Of a DNA stretch of 39,826 nucleotides, positions 7,812 to 16,144 are shown piece by piece. Made by a program: the position numbers and the translations under genes. Source of the DNA: Methylobacterium gregans (lineage in GTDB: Bacteria > Pseudomonadota > Alphaproteobacteria > Rhizobiales > Beijerinckiaceae); NCBI RefSeq assembly GCF_022179245.1, contig NZ_BPQM01000078.1, forward strand, positions 1 to 39,826, read 5' to 3'. Below the pieces are notes generated by a model. That model saw nothing but the letters and a program-made list of their open reading frames with translations, was not told the origin of the DNA and searched no databases. How positions within the stretch are numbered: position 1 is the first letter of the stretch; the number at the start of each line of letters is the position of its first letter.

Positions 7812-8762
7812 TTAAGAATCGGTGACTTCGTCGCGCGGCCCGCGCGGCTCTGGATACGCACCCGCCGCGATCTGGGCCGCCGCCACCCGTGCGACGGCGC
7901 GCGTCCGCCGATCCGGCGCGAGACCGGGATCGGGCCCGAGCCCGAGACGGTGACGCTTCAGCGCGACGAGGGCCGGATTGCCCCAGCGCGCGAGGATCGC
8001 CTGGAAGGCCGCGTGCGGGCTGGGGCGGAACGGGCAGGGCGTCCCCGAGCCGTCCCGCAGCGGGTGCGGCGGCTCGATATGGGCGCAGGGCACGAGGCCG
8101 GGCGGGATCGGCGCCGTCGCGACGTGGGTCCGCCCGAGCCGCAGGACGCGGGGGACGAGGTGGGCCCGCGGCCCCGGCCCGGCGCCCGGGGTCGGTCCGC
8201 TCCGCAGCACCTCGACCCGCCCCAGCGGCCCGGCGAAGACGAGGGCCGGCTCGCCGGGGCGCCCCAAGTCCGCGACGAAGCCCTCCGGGTCGGGCAGGGG
8301 CGCCCCGGCGAGCGCCCGCAGCCGCGCGAACCCCTGCGCGTCCCCGGCCCGGGCCAGGATCGCGACGGGGCCGCGACCGAGGCCGAGGTCGAACAGGCAG
8401 GCGTCCCGCCCGGCGGGGTCGAGCGCCGCGCGGTCGGGACCGCGCGCCGTGACGACGCCCCGGTGCGGGCGCGGCAGGGCAGAGTGCGGCAGGCAGAGCG
8501 CCACCGCGTGGCTCCAGCCGCCGGGCACGGCCGTCTCGTAGGCGACGGCCACGAGATCCGGGCGGATGTCGAGCGCGATGCCGCCCCGGTCCGTGCGCAG
8601 GCCGAGCCGGCCGTCCGCGAGCGGCCAAGCGGGCTCGTCCGATCCGCGCCGGAACTCGGCCGCGGCCCCGAAGGTGCCGAGGCTCCAGCCGGCCTCGGGC
8701 TCGGCGAGAAGGCCGCGGATCAGGTCGCGCAGCGCGGGGACCGGCGCGGTCGCGGGCGTCAT
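7812..8762 (-). CDS. Conserved hypothetical protein
   Basis: This 316-residue soluble protein has no signal peptide or membrane segment. The N-terminal part (LRDLIRGLLAEPEAGWSLGT, then FGAAAEF) recalls an alphaproteobacterial hypothetical family, possibly DUF6925, but I am not certain of the number. The middle has beta-rich segments such as GGIALDIRPDLVAVAYE. A C-terminal block around residues 225-245 is rich in Cys, His and Pro (PCAHIEPPHPL and CPFRPSPHAAF) and could bind a metal or simply be structural. The start at 8762 lies within 100 bases of the divergent sensor-kinase start, so the two probably share a promoter region. Its role is not evident. Confidence 0.65.
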   Translation of the reverse strand: MTPATAPVPALRDLIRGLLAEPEAGWSLGTFGAAAEFRRGSDEPAWPLADGRLGLRTDRGGIALDIRPDLVAVAYETAVPGGWSHAVALCLPHSALPRPHRGVVTARGPDRAALDPAGRDACLFDLGLGRGPVAILARAGDAQGFARLRALAGAPLPDPEGFVADLGRPGEPALVFAGPLGRVEVLRSGPTPGAGPGPRAHLVPRVLRLGRTHVATAPIPPGLVPCAHIEPPHPLRDGSGTPCPFRPSPHAAFQAILARWGNPALVALKRHRLGLGPDPGLAPDRRTRAVARVAAAQIAAGAYPEPRGPRDEVTDS

Positions 8763-8856
8763 GCCGGAGCGCTACGACGCGGGGGGCGCGCGTTCAACCA
8801 CCAGCGGCACCACCGCCGGATGGACAATCCCGCCCGCCTGGATCAAGGCTCGCCGG

Positions 8857-10314
8857 GTGACCGCCCGCGCCCCGACCGTCCAGCCTCGATCCGACGCGCC
8901 CGCTGCCCCGGGCCGCGCGCCGGGCGTCCCGCGGCGCGCGCTGCCCTGGGCCGGCTGGTCGACCCGGCGGCGGCTGATCGCGGTGGTGCTCGCCATCGAC
9001 GTGCTGGCGGCGCTGATTTCCTGCGCGGTCATCGTGCTCAACGCGCGCTCGGCCGTGAAGGTCGAGACCCGGGCCTCGCTCGCCACCGTCGAGTCCCTCG
9101 TGGCCGACACGATCCGGCTCGCCGACACGGCCACACCCGACACCCTGTTGCAGACCCTTGACCTGCGCTCCCAGGCGCTCCGCCACGTTCGGGTCAGCGT
9201 GGTCGACAGCGACGGCGATCCGGTGGGCGAACCTCCGGGCCGCCCACGGGGCGAGAAAGCGGCACCCGCCTGGTTCGCCGACCTGATCGCCCCGCCGATC
9301 AAGCAGCACACTCTGCCGATCGTGGCGGGCGGGCGCCAGATCGGCTCGGCCCGCATCACCACCCAGCCGCTGGACGAGATCGACGAGATCTGGAGCTACG
9401 CCCGGGCGCTCTCCATCACCACCTTCTGCATCAATGCGGCGATGCTGGTGGCGCTCTATCTCGCGGCCGGGCGCGTCCTGGCGCCCTTGGGCAGCCTCGC
9501 GCAGGGGCTGACCCAGCTGGAGCGGCACGATTACACCGCCCGGCTCGCGCTGCCGGAGACGCGCGAACTCGCCGCCATCGCGGCCCGCTTCAACCAGGTG
9601 GCGGAGGCGCTGGGCGAGGCGCGCGCCGCCAACGGGCGCCTCAACCGCCAGCTCCTCACCGCGCAGGACGACGAGGGCCGCCGCATCGCGCTGGAACTCC
9701 ACGACGAGTTCGGCCCCTGCCTGTTCGCGCTCGAGGCCACCGCCGCCTCGATCGCCCGCATCGCGGCGGGGGAGGCCGAGCCCGCCCGCGACAAGCTCGC
9801 CGCGCGCGCCGCCGAGATCGCCGGCATCGTCGGTCAGGTGCAGAGCCGCAACCGCGACCTCCTCAATCGCCTGCGACCGCACGCGCTCGGTCAGGTGCCG
9901 CTGCCCGCCTGCCTCGACCTCCTCATGCGCGACTTCAGCCGGCGCCATCCGGGCACCCGCTTCGTCGGCCGCTTCGCGGGGCTGGGGCCGGGCTACGGCG
10001 ACCTCGTCGACCTCACCCTGTTCCGCTGCATCCAGGAGAGCATGACCAACGCCGTGCGGCACGGGGCCGCGACCGAGGTCGTCGTCGAGGCGGAGGAGCA
10101 GGACGGGCGCCTCGTGGTCAGCGTGCGGGACAACGGCAGCGGGGTGAGCCCCGACCACGGCACCGGGCTCGGCCTCTCGGGGATGCGCGAGCGCGTCGGG
10201 GCGCTGGACGGAAGCTTTGCCCTTGACAACCTGGCACCGGGGGCTGTTGTCCGGATCAGCATCCCGGTGCCGGCCGACCGGGGCGAGGATGCCAGCACGG
10301 TGGAAGCGCCATGA
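8857..10314 (+). CDS. MoxY/NarX-type sensor histidine kinase
   Basis: This 485-residue membrane kinase has one transmembrane helix at about 38-60 and another at about 185-205. The periplasmic region of about 120 residues between them ends in PLDEIDEIW, which resembles the LapD/MoxY N-terminal sensor domain. A HAMP-like linker follows (about 204-258). The HisKA_3 dimerisation helix has the phosphorylated histidine in LELHDEFGPC (about H282). The ATPase domain has ESMTNAVRH (N box), DNGSG (G1) and GTGLGLSGMRERV (G2). The GTG start at 8857 has AAGG eight bases upstream. An ATG at 8761 is an alternative adding 32 residues. The stop overlaps the regulator's ATG by four bases. The ligand is unknown. 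MoxY of Paracoccus acts in methanol oxidation, but that role is only a hint here. Confidence 0.85.
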   Translation: MTARAPTVQPRSDAPAAPGRAPGVPRRALPWAGWSTRRRLIAVVLAIDVLAALISCAVIVLNARSAVKVETRASLATVESLVADTIRLADTATPDTLLQTLDLRSQALRHVRVSVVDSDGDPVGEPPGRPRGEKAAPAWFADLIAPPIKQHTLPIVAGGRQIGSARITTQPLDEIDEIWSYARALSITTFCINAAMLVALYLAAGRVLAPLGSLAQGLTQLERHDYTARLALPETRELAAIAARFNQVAEALGEARAANGRLNRQLLTAQDDEGRRIALELHDEFGPCLFALEATAASIARIAAGEAEPARDKLAARAAEIAGIVGQVQSRNRDLLNRLRPHALGQVPLPACLDLLMRDFSRRHPGTRFVGRFAGLGPGYGDLVDLTLFRCIQESMTNAVRHGAATEVVVEAEEQDGRLVVSVRDNGSGVSPDHGTGLGLSGMRERVGALDGSFALDNLAPGAVVRISIPVPADRGEDASTVEAP

Positions 10315-11000
10315 ACGCCATCGCCATGAACGCCAGCGCCACGAAGCCCGAGATCACCGGCACGCGGTTGCCGGTTCTCGTGATCGACGATCACCCGATC
10401 GTGCTCCAGGGCTGCCGCCGGGTGCTGGAGGATGCGGGCATCGAGACCGTCGCCGAGGCGACCACGGTGGTGGGCGGCTACCGCATCTTCCACCGTCTGC
10501 GCCCGCCGATCGTGATCTGCGACCTCACCTTCCAGGGCAGCGGGCTCGCCGGCCTGGGGCTGATCCGCCGGATGCGCGCGGTCGAGCCGGGTACGCGCAT
10601 CCTCGTCTTCAGCATGCACAACGACCCCGTCATCGTGGCGCGCGCGCTCGAGGCCGGGGCGCTCGGCTACGTGCTGAAGGACCACGCCTCGGCCGAACTG
10701 TTCGACGCCTTCGAGCGGGTGCGGGCCGGCGAGGTCTATCTCGACCGGCGCCTCGCCACCGAGGTGGCGATGCTGCGCACCGACGCACGCCGCACCCCCG
10801 AGAGCCAGCTCACGCCCCGCGAGCAGCAGATCCTGGCCCGGCTCGCCCAGGGCAAGTCCTACGGCGCGATCGCCGCCGACCTCTCGGTCAGCTACAAGAC
10901 CGTCACCAACGCCTGCTCGCAGATGCGCCAGAAGCTCGGCGTGCGCACGCTCGCCGAACTCATCCACGTCGCGGTCACCCACGCCCAGCGCCAGGGCTGA
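10311..11000 (+). CDS. LuxR/NarL-family response regulator
   Basis: This 229-residue DNA-binding regulator is partnered with the kinase just upstream, with which it overlaps by four bases (ATGA). The receiver domain has the acidic pair VIDDHP (about D26/D27), the phosphoacceptor in IVICDLTF (about D71), a Ser in LVFSMHND and the conserved Lys in YVLKDHA. The C-terminal LuxR helix-turn-helix runs from about residue 160 (LTPREQQILARLAQGKSYGA) to the recognition helix YKTVTNACSQMRQKL. It is a MoxX/NarL-like architecture. The target genes are unknown. The TenA and permease genes just downstream are plausible but unproven members of its regulon. A second ATG at 10326 is a possible start. Confidence 0.9.
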   Translation: MNAIAMNASATKPEITGTRLPVLVIDDHPIVLQGCRRVLEDAGIETVAEATTVVGGYRIFHRLRPPIVICDLTFQGSGLAGLGLIRRMRAVEPGTRILVFSMHNDPVIVARALEAGALGYVLKDHASAELFDAFERVRAGEVYLDRRLATEVAMLRTDARRTPESQLTPREQQILARLAQGKSYGAIAADLSVSYKTVTNACSQMRQKLGVRTLAELIHVAVTHAQRQG

Positions 11001-11049
11001 TTTTTCTAGGACTTGGCCGCGCGGGTTCGGTGGACGGAGGGTGATCACG

Positions 11050-11721
11050 ATGGGCGGGCCGGTGTTCTCGCAGGAAGCCTGGGCGCGCAACATCGCCCTC
11101 TACGAGACCATCCGCACCATGCCGTTCAACGCGGAACTCGCCGCCGGCACGCTGAGCCGCGCGCGCTTCCGCCACTACATCCTGCAGGACGCCCACTACC
11201 TCCTCGGCTTCGGCCGGGCTCTGGCGCTCGCCGCCGCCAAGGCGCCGGACCCCGACGCGTTCGTGCTGTTCGCCCGCGCCGCCGAGGAGGCCGTGGTGGT
11301 GGAGCGCAGCCTGCACGAGGGCTTCTTCCGCCAGGAGGGCATCGGGCCCGAGACCTTCGCGGCGACGCCCCCGAGCCCGGCTTGCGACCACTACGTCGGC
11401 CACCTGCTCAGCGTCGCCTATGCCGAGCCCTACCCGGTGGTCCTCGCTGCCCTCCTGCCCTGCTTCTGGATCTACCGGGAGGTCGGGCGCGACATCCACG
11501 CCCGCGCGGCCGCCGACAACCCGTACCGGGCCTGGATCGACACCTACGCGGGCGAGGATTTCTCTCTGGCCGTCGACCGGGTGATCGCCGCGACCGACGC
11601 GGCAGCCTCCGTAGCCTCCCCCGCCCTGGTCGAGCGGATGCACCGAGCTTTCACGCACGCGACGCGCCTCGAATGGATGTTCTGGGACGGTGCCTACAGG
11701 GAGGCCGGCTGGCCGGTGTAG
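11050..11721 (+). CDS. tenA: TenA-family thiaminase II / aminopyrimidine aminohydrolase
   Basis: This 223-residue all-helical enzyme of the TenA/PqqC fold hydrolyses thiamin or degraded thiamin (aminopyrimidine) for salvage. Residues equivalent to the Bacillus subtilis active site are all present: D47 and Y50 in LQDAHYL, C138 in LLPCFWIY, Y166 in WIDTY and E208 in RLEWMFWDGAY. An intact enzyme is therefore likely. I chose ATG 11050 because GGAGG at 11036-11040 is nine bases upstream, whereas GTG 11041 directly abuts that site. The gene follows the response regulator by 49 bases and may be co-transcribed with it. No thiamin synthesis genes are nearby and I see no obvious TPP riboswitch. Confidence 0.88.
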   Translation: MGGPVFSQEAWARNIALYETIRTMPFNAELAAGTLSRARFRHYILQDAHYLLGFGRALALAAAKAPDPDAFVLFARAAEEAVVVERSLHEGFFRQEGIGPETFAATPPSPACDHYVGHLLSVAYAEPYPVVLAALLPCFWIYREVGRDIHARAAADNPYRAWIDTYAGEDFSLAVDRVIAATDAAASVASPALVERMHRAFTHATRLEWMFWDGAYREAGWPV

Positions 11722-11798
11722 CCGGCCGCAACACACTGGCAGGGCTCCTGCATTCCGCTAGCTTGGCAAGTCTGCGACGGTCGAGCGGGGGTGGGCGG

Positions 11799-13265
11799 AT
11801 GGCTGCGGGCGCTTTGGGCGATCTGACACGGACGAAGTCCCTTGAGCGGCTGAACGCCGACGCGGAGGCCGGCGAGCACACGCTCCAGCGCACGCTCGGC
11901 CCCTGGAGCCTGATCGGGCTCGGTATCGGCGCGGTGATCGGCGCCGGCCTGTTCTCGCTCACCGGCATCGCCGCCGCGCAGCACGCGGGGCCGGCGGTCG
12001 TCATCTCATTCGCCATCGCGGCGATCGGCTGCTGCTTTGCCGGCATGTGCTACTCGGAGCTCGCCGGCATGATCCCGGTGGCGGGCTCGGCCTATACCTA
12101 CGCCTACGCCACGATGGGCGAGTTCGTGGCCTGGATCATCGGCTGGGATCTCGTGCTCGAATACGCGGTGGGCGCTGCGACCGTCTCGGTAAGCTGGTCG
12201 CAGTACGTCGTCCGCTTCCTCCACCAGTTCGGCGTCGATTTGCCGGCGAAATTCGTGCACTCGCCCTTCGAGACCTACACGCTCGCCGACGGCACCACCG
12301 GCACCGGCCTCGTCAACCTGCCGGCGATCGCGATCATCGTGGCGGCCTCCGCGCTCCTGATGATCGGCATCCGCGAATCGGCCCGGGTCAACGCGATCGT
12401 GGTGGCGATCAAGCTCGCGGTGGTGGCGGTGGTGATCGGGCTCGGCGCCTTCTACGTGAAGAGCCAGAACTACGTGCCCTTCATCCCCGAGAATACCGGC
12501 ACCTTCGGCGAGTACGGCTGGAGCGGCATCATGCGGGCGGCCGGCGTGGTCTTCTTCGCCTATATCGGCTTCGACGCGGTCTCGACCGCGGCGCAGGAGG
12601 CCAAGAATCCGCAGCGCAACATGATGATCGGCATCCTCGGCTCGCTCGCCATCTGCACGGTCATCTACATCCTGTTCGCGGGCGTGCTCACCGGCCTCGT
12701 GCACTACGACGCCATGCGGGGCGACGGCGCCCCGGTGAACACGGCGATCGGCCAGACGCCCTTCCCCTGGCTGAAGTCGCTGGTGACCCTCGGGGTGATC
12801 GCGGGCTTCTCCACCGTGATCCTGGTGCTGCTGCTCGGCCAGAGCCGGGTGTTCTTCACCATGTCGCAGGACCGGCTGCTGCCGGGCCTGTTCTCGCGGG
12901 TGCATCCGCGCTGGAAGACGCCCTACCGCTCGAACCTGTTCTTCATGGTGTTCACGGGCGCGCTCGGCGGATTCCTGCCGATCACCCAGCTCGGCCACAT
13001 GACGAGTATCGGCACGCTGCTCGCCTTCGTGCTGGTCTGCGTCGGCGTGATGATCCTGCGCCGGACCCAGCCCGACGCCCCGCGCGCCTACCGCACGCCG
13101 CTGGTGCCCCTGGTGCCGATCCTCGGCATCCTCACCTGCTTCGCCATGATGGTGTCGCTCGACGGCGAGACCTGGCTGCGCCTGGTGATCTGGCTCGCCA
13201 TCGGCATGGCGATCTATTTCGGGTGGAGCCGCCGCCACAGCCGCATCGGGCGGGAGGGGGCGTAG
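11799..13265 (+). CDS. APC-superfamily cationic amino acid permease
   Basis: This 488-residue inner-membrane transporter has about 12 hydrophobic helices and resembles the CAT (YfnA/Slc7-like) group of amino acid permeases. The first helix carries the substrate-binding glycine motif GIGAVIGAGLFSLTG. FFAYIGFDAVSTAAQEAKNPQRN in the middle is the family signature (TM6 and following loop). SRVFFTMSQDRLLPG is another signature. The start at 11799 is followed by a soluble N-terminus of about 40 residues typical of the group. It lies 77 bases after tenA in the same direction. The substrate cannot be named from the sequence. Confidence 0.88.
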   Translation: MAAGALGDLTRTKSLERLNADAEAGEHTLQRTLGPWSLIGLGIGAVIGAGLFSLTGIAAAQHAGPAVVISFAIAAIGCCFAGMCYSELAGMIPVAGSAYTYAYATMGEFVAWIIGWDLVLEYAVGAATVSVSWSQYVVRFLHQFGVDLPAKFVHSPFETYTLADGTTGTGLVNLPAIAIIVAASALLMIGIRESARVNAIVVAIKLAVVAVVIGLGAFYVKSQNYVPFIPENTGTFGEYGWSGIMRAAGVVFFAYIGFDAVSTAAQEAKNPQRNMMIGILGSLAICTVIYILFAGVLTGLVHYDAMRGDGAPVNTAIGQTPFPWLKSLVTLGVIAGFSTVILVLLLGQSRVFFTMSQDRLLPGLFSRVHPRWKTPYRSNLFFMVFTGALGGFLPITQLGHMTSIGTLLAFVLVCVGVMILRRTQPDAPRAYRTPLVPLVPILGILTCFAMMVSLDGETWLRLVIWLAIGMAIYFGWSRRHSRIGREGA

Positions 13266-13268
13266 CGC

Positions 13269-13288
13269 GTCCTCTCCCGGAGAGGGGG
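13269..13288. repeat. Short GC palindrome between convergent genes
   Basis: CCTCTC-CCG-GAGAGG with flanking G-rich sequence lies just after the permease stop and before the 3' end of the opposing hydrolase gene. It can form a 6-bp hairpin but has no U-tract on either strand. It could be a Rho-dependent end signal or a dispersed palindrome. Confidence 0.3.
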
Positions 13289-13304
13289 CGGAGCGTTTCG
13301 CGGC

Positions 13305-14201
13305 TCAGGCCGTGCGCGCCACCACCCGCGGGCGCGGGTTGCCGATCGTCCCGACGTCGATCAGCGCACGCTCCCGCGCGATGAAGGCGGTCGGCATCTC
13401 GACCTGCATGTCCGCCTCGACCCGGCGCAGCATCGCGTCCGTGTGGGCCGGGTGCAGGTGGATGATGCCGAGCGCCTTCACGTTGGCGGCGCGCGCCAGC
13501 TCCACGCCCTTCTGCCAAGTCGAATGGCCCCAGCCGCGGCAGGTCGGGTACTCGCAATCGGTGAACATGCCGTCGTAGACGAGGAGGTCGGCGCCCTCCA
13601 CGAAGGCTTTCAGCTCCGGGTTCGGCCAGGGATCGCTGTGCTCGATGTCGCTGATCACGCAGAGGCGCTTGCCGCCGTGGTCGAAACGGTAGCCGACCGA
13701 GCCCTGCGGATGGTTGAGGAGCAGGGTGTCGACCTTCATCCCGTCCGCGAAGGTCAGGGTCTCGCCCGCCCGGAAGCCGTGATGCTTCAGCTGGCAGGGC
13801 AGGATGTCGAGGGTGACGGGAAAGAGCGGCGGCGCGTAGAGGCGCCCGAGGCTGGCCTCGGCCGAGGCGCCGTCGAGATTGCCGCAATAGGTGTTGATCA
13901 CCCGCTCGGCCTCGAACACCGCCGGCTTGAAGAAGGGCAGGCCGCCGGTGTGGTCGAAGTGGAGATGGCTGAACAGCAGGTCGATCTCCTTGGGGAGATC
14001 GGCCCGGTGGTGCTGGCCGCAATTGAACAGGCCGGAACCGGCGTCGATCAGGAACAGGCGCTCGCCGCAGCGCACCTCCAGGCAGGGGGTGCTGCCGCCG
14101 AACTCGGCGTAATCGGGACCGCAGACGGGCGTTGAGCCGCGCACACCCCAGAAACGCAGGGTGAGGCCGCCGTCCTGGCACGGACTGTTCGACATGATCA
14201 T
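13305..14201 (-). CDS. MBL-fold metallo-hydrolase
   Basis: This 298-residue cytoplasmic hydrolase has the metallo-beta-lactamase fold. The N-terminal strand LRFWGVRGSTPVCG is typical of the phosphodiesterase-like group. The metal motif SHLHFDHTGGLPFF provides the HxHxDH ligands. Later ligands are expected in CVISDIEH, VYDGMFT and the C-terminal IIHLHPAHTD. The start is uncertain: ATG 14201 (MIMSNSP) is chosen, with alternatives at 14195 and 14222. It converges with the permease gene. The natural substrate is unknown. Related proteins have been linked to cyclic nucleotide or RNA phosphodiesters, but that is not shown here. Confidence 0.85.
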   Translation of the reverse strand: MIMSNSPCQDGGLTLRFWGVRGSTPVCGPDYAEFGGSTPCLEVRCGERLFLIDAGSGLFNCGQHHRADLPKEIDLLFSHLHFDHTGGLPFFKPAVFEAERVINTYCGNLDGASAEASLGRLYAPPLFPVTLDILPCQLKHHGFRAGETLTFADGMKVDTLLLNHPQGSVGYRFDHGGKRLCVISDIEHSDPWPNPELKAFVEGADLLVYDGMFTDCEYPTCRGWGHSTWQKGVELARAANVKALGIIHLHPAHTDAMLRRVEADMQVEMPTAFIARERALIDVGTIGNPRPRVVARTA

Positions 14202-14409
14202 AACGGGTCGTGGTTCAGGCATCGGTCCCGGTCGTCTCCGTGATCAGGCCGCATTCGCCAGCCCGGCGTCAATGCGCTTGCGCCGCTTGAGACAGGAGCG
14301 TTCGGGAACTGTCGCTCTGTGATTGAGGGAGAAGTGGGGGTATTCCGCGGCGCGCAATGTGCGCGCACGCACACGCCAACGGGCATGATCCGGGCCACCG
14401 CACGGCATC

Positions 14410-15597
14410 TCAGCGGGCTTCGAGGGCGGCGAGGGCTCCGAGCCCGGACCCCGCTTCGATCGCGGCGCCGGGCGGAAGCGTGCCGGAGAGGCCTGCCGCG
14501 ACGAGGCGCGGCAGGGCGTCGGCGTAGCGGGCCGGGGCGGCGAAGCGGTCGGGCGCGCGGGCGTAGGCCGGCACGAAGCCCCGCGCGCGCCGGTCGCCCA
14601 TCGGCGCGTTCGGGGCGATCCAGGCGGCCCAGACCGCCTCCGCCAGCGGCGGCGGCCGGCGGAACCCCGGGATCACCACCACCTCCTGACCCGCATAGGC
14701 CAGAGCCTCCGGCCGGCTGATCTCGCCGACCGGCGCGCCCCGGCTGATCAGCGAGGCCCAGAAGGCGTGCTGGCCGCCATCCGAGTAGGTGGTGCGCACG
14801 GCCGGCGCCCCGTCGTGAACGAGCGCCGCGATGCGGGCGGCCTCCGCCGCCCGGCGGGTCGCCACCGCGGCCTCCTTGGCCGGATCCCGCGAGGGGGCGA
14901 AGACGTAAGCGCCCCGCTCGACGCCAACCTGAAGCTCCTCCCCCGTCGCCTCGAACCGGTCCGCGCCCTCCTTCAGCTGCTGCCAGAAGGCGTAGTTCGG
15001 GTCGGCCCGGTGGCGCGCCATGTTCTCGGCGCTCATCCGGAACGGGTAGGCCTGGAACTGGAAGGCGGCCTGCCCGCCTTTGAGGGCGTCGCGCGCGATG
15101 GCGTAGATCTCGCCGACCGAGCGGTCGGTCATGGCGAAGCAGCCCATCGAGGAGCAGACGCCGTGCACCATCACGGCCGAACCGGTGCCGCCATGGGCCC
15201 GGTCGTAGGCGTTGGGGTAGCCGACGTCGAAGGAGAGATAGTAGCGCGAGTTCGGGTTCATCTGGCGCTTCGGCACGCTGTAGAACCCTTCCGGGGTCTG
15301 CCGGTCGCCGGTCTGGCGCTTCGGCCCGAGCTGGCCGGACCAGCGGCAGATCGGAAAGGTCTTGATGTAGATGAAGCGGCCGCCCGGTCCCCGCTTCCAG
15401 ACCTCGATCTCGGATTCCTTCTTGTAGGCCCGGAACAGCACCGGACTCGCCGGATCCGTGCCCTTGGCCTGCATCAGCGCCACGGTGGCGGCCGGGATCG
15501 GCGCCTCCGCCTTGGCGTTCTGCCCACGCGCCGCCGGAGCCGCCGCGAGGCTGGCCAGGAGGATGAGCGGCAGGACGCGACGGTGGGGCTGCGGCAT
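14410..15597 (-). CDS. L,D-transpeptidase (YafK-like) with long C-terminal extension
   Basis: This is a 395-residue exported protein. Residues 1-26 form a signal peptide (LPLILLASLAAAPAARGQ). A YkuD catalytic domain follows to about residue 190, with YPNAYDRAHGGTGS and the active-site motif HGVCSSMGC (His145, Cys153), so the enzyme should be active. YafK-like members act on peptidoglycan crosslinks or on lipoprotein attachment in the periplasm. E. coli YafK is about 246 residues; this protein has about 150-200 more residues at the C-terminus (Ala-rich helix near 265-285, then GQHAFWASLISRG and IPGFRRPPPL) that I do not recognise. The gene stands alone, with 187-base and 135-base gaps on either side. 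Confidence 0.85.
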   Translation of the reverse strand: MPQPHRRVLPLILLASLAAAPAARGQNAKAEAPIPAATVALMQAKGTDPASPVLFRAYKKESEIEVWKRGPGGRFIYIKTFPICRWSGQLGPKRQTGDRQTPEGFYSVPKRQMNPNSRYYLSFDVGYPNAYDRAHGGTGSAVMVHGVCSSMGCFAMTDRSVGEIYAIARDALKGGQAAFQFQAYPFRMSAENMARHRADPNYAFWQQLKEGADRFEATGEELQVGVERGAYVFAPSRDPAKEAAVATRRAAEAARIAALVHDGAPAVRTTYSDGGQHAFWASLISRGAPVGEISRPEALAYAGQEVVVIPGFRRPPPLAEAVWAAWIAPNAPMGDRRARGFVPAYARAPDRFAAPARYADALPRLVAAGLSGTLPPGAAIEAGSGLGALAALEAR

Positions 15598-15732
15598 GAA
15601 CGGCCCGAGCGGGGATCGCCGCGACGCGCGGCGCGATGCCGGCGCACCTTCGGGCGGGCACGGTTAACGATTCTGTACAGGCATTGCGGCGGGCGTGAGG
15701 CCCCGCCCAGGGGCGGCTCGCGCGCCGTCCGC

Positions 15733-16005
15733 TCAGCGCGGCAGGCGCGGACTATCGCTCGCGGCGCGCGGCGCATTCTGCATCTGCCGCGCCGCCCCCG
15801 CCGCGCTCGGTGGAAGATCGTTGACGGGCGCGGCCGCTCCGGGGGCTCCCGGCGCGAGGCTTAGGCCCCGGCTGCCATCCCGCCCGAAGGCGTAGCCTGC
15901 GTTCACCCCGGCATAGAAGCCCGTGAAATCCTCGGCCCGGGCCGGGGCCGCGAGAGGCAGCAGCACGAGGCAGGCAGGAGCGAGACAAGGCAGGGCGCGG
16001 CGCAT
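15733..16005 (-). CDS. Truncated GFYAG-type outer-membrane protein stub
   Basis: This is a 90-residue exported protein. Residues 1-24 are a signal peptide (ALPCLAPACLVLLPLAAPARA). The next residues EDFTGFYAGVNAGYAFGRD are the first strand of the Omp25/Omp31-like beta-barrel family and match the full-length relative at 35045-35974. The rest of the barrel is missing. The tail is Pro/Ala/Gly rich and ends in ASDSPRLPR. It may be a decayed barrel gene or a real small envelope protein. The gene lies downstream of the terminator at 16060-16095 and so needs its own promoter in the short gap between. Confidence 0.55.
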   Translation of the reverse strand: MRRALPCLAPACLVLLPLAAPARAEDFTGFYAGVNAGYAFGRDGSRGLSLAPGAPGAAAPVNDLPPSAAGAARQMQNAPRAASDSPRLPR

Positions 16006-16059
16006 GCAGGGCTCTCTCGAGGACGTCTCGACCGGTGCGCTCCCGGTCGGGAAGAGCGC

Positions 16060-16095
16060 AAGAAAAACGGCGGCCCGGAAGATCCGGACCGCCGT
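16060..16095 (-). terminator. Rho-independent terminator of the cold-shock gene
   Basis: On the minus strand a 13-bp stem (one G-T pair; plus-strand arms at 16067-16079 and 16083-16095, loop of 3 bases) is followed by TTTTTCT. It lies about 50 bases after the stop of the cold-shock gene. Confidence 0.85.
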
Positions 16096-16144
16096 CTGAT
16101 GTCGCCGTGGGATCGCGGCGGAAGCGAGGCCGCCGCGGAACCGC

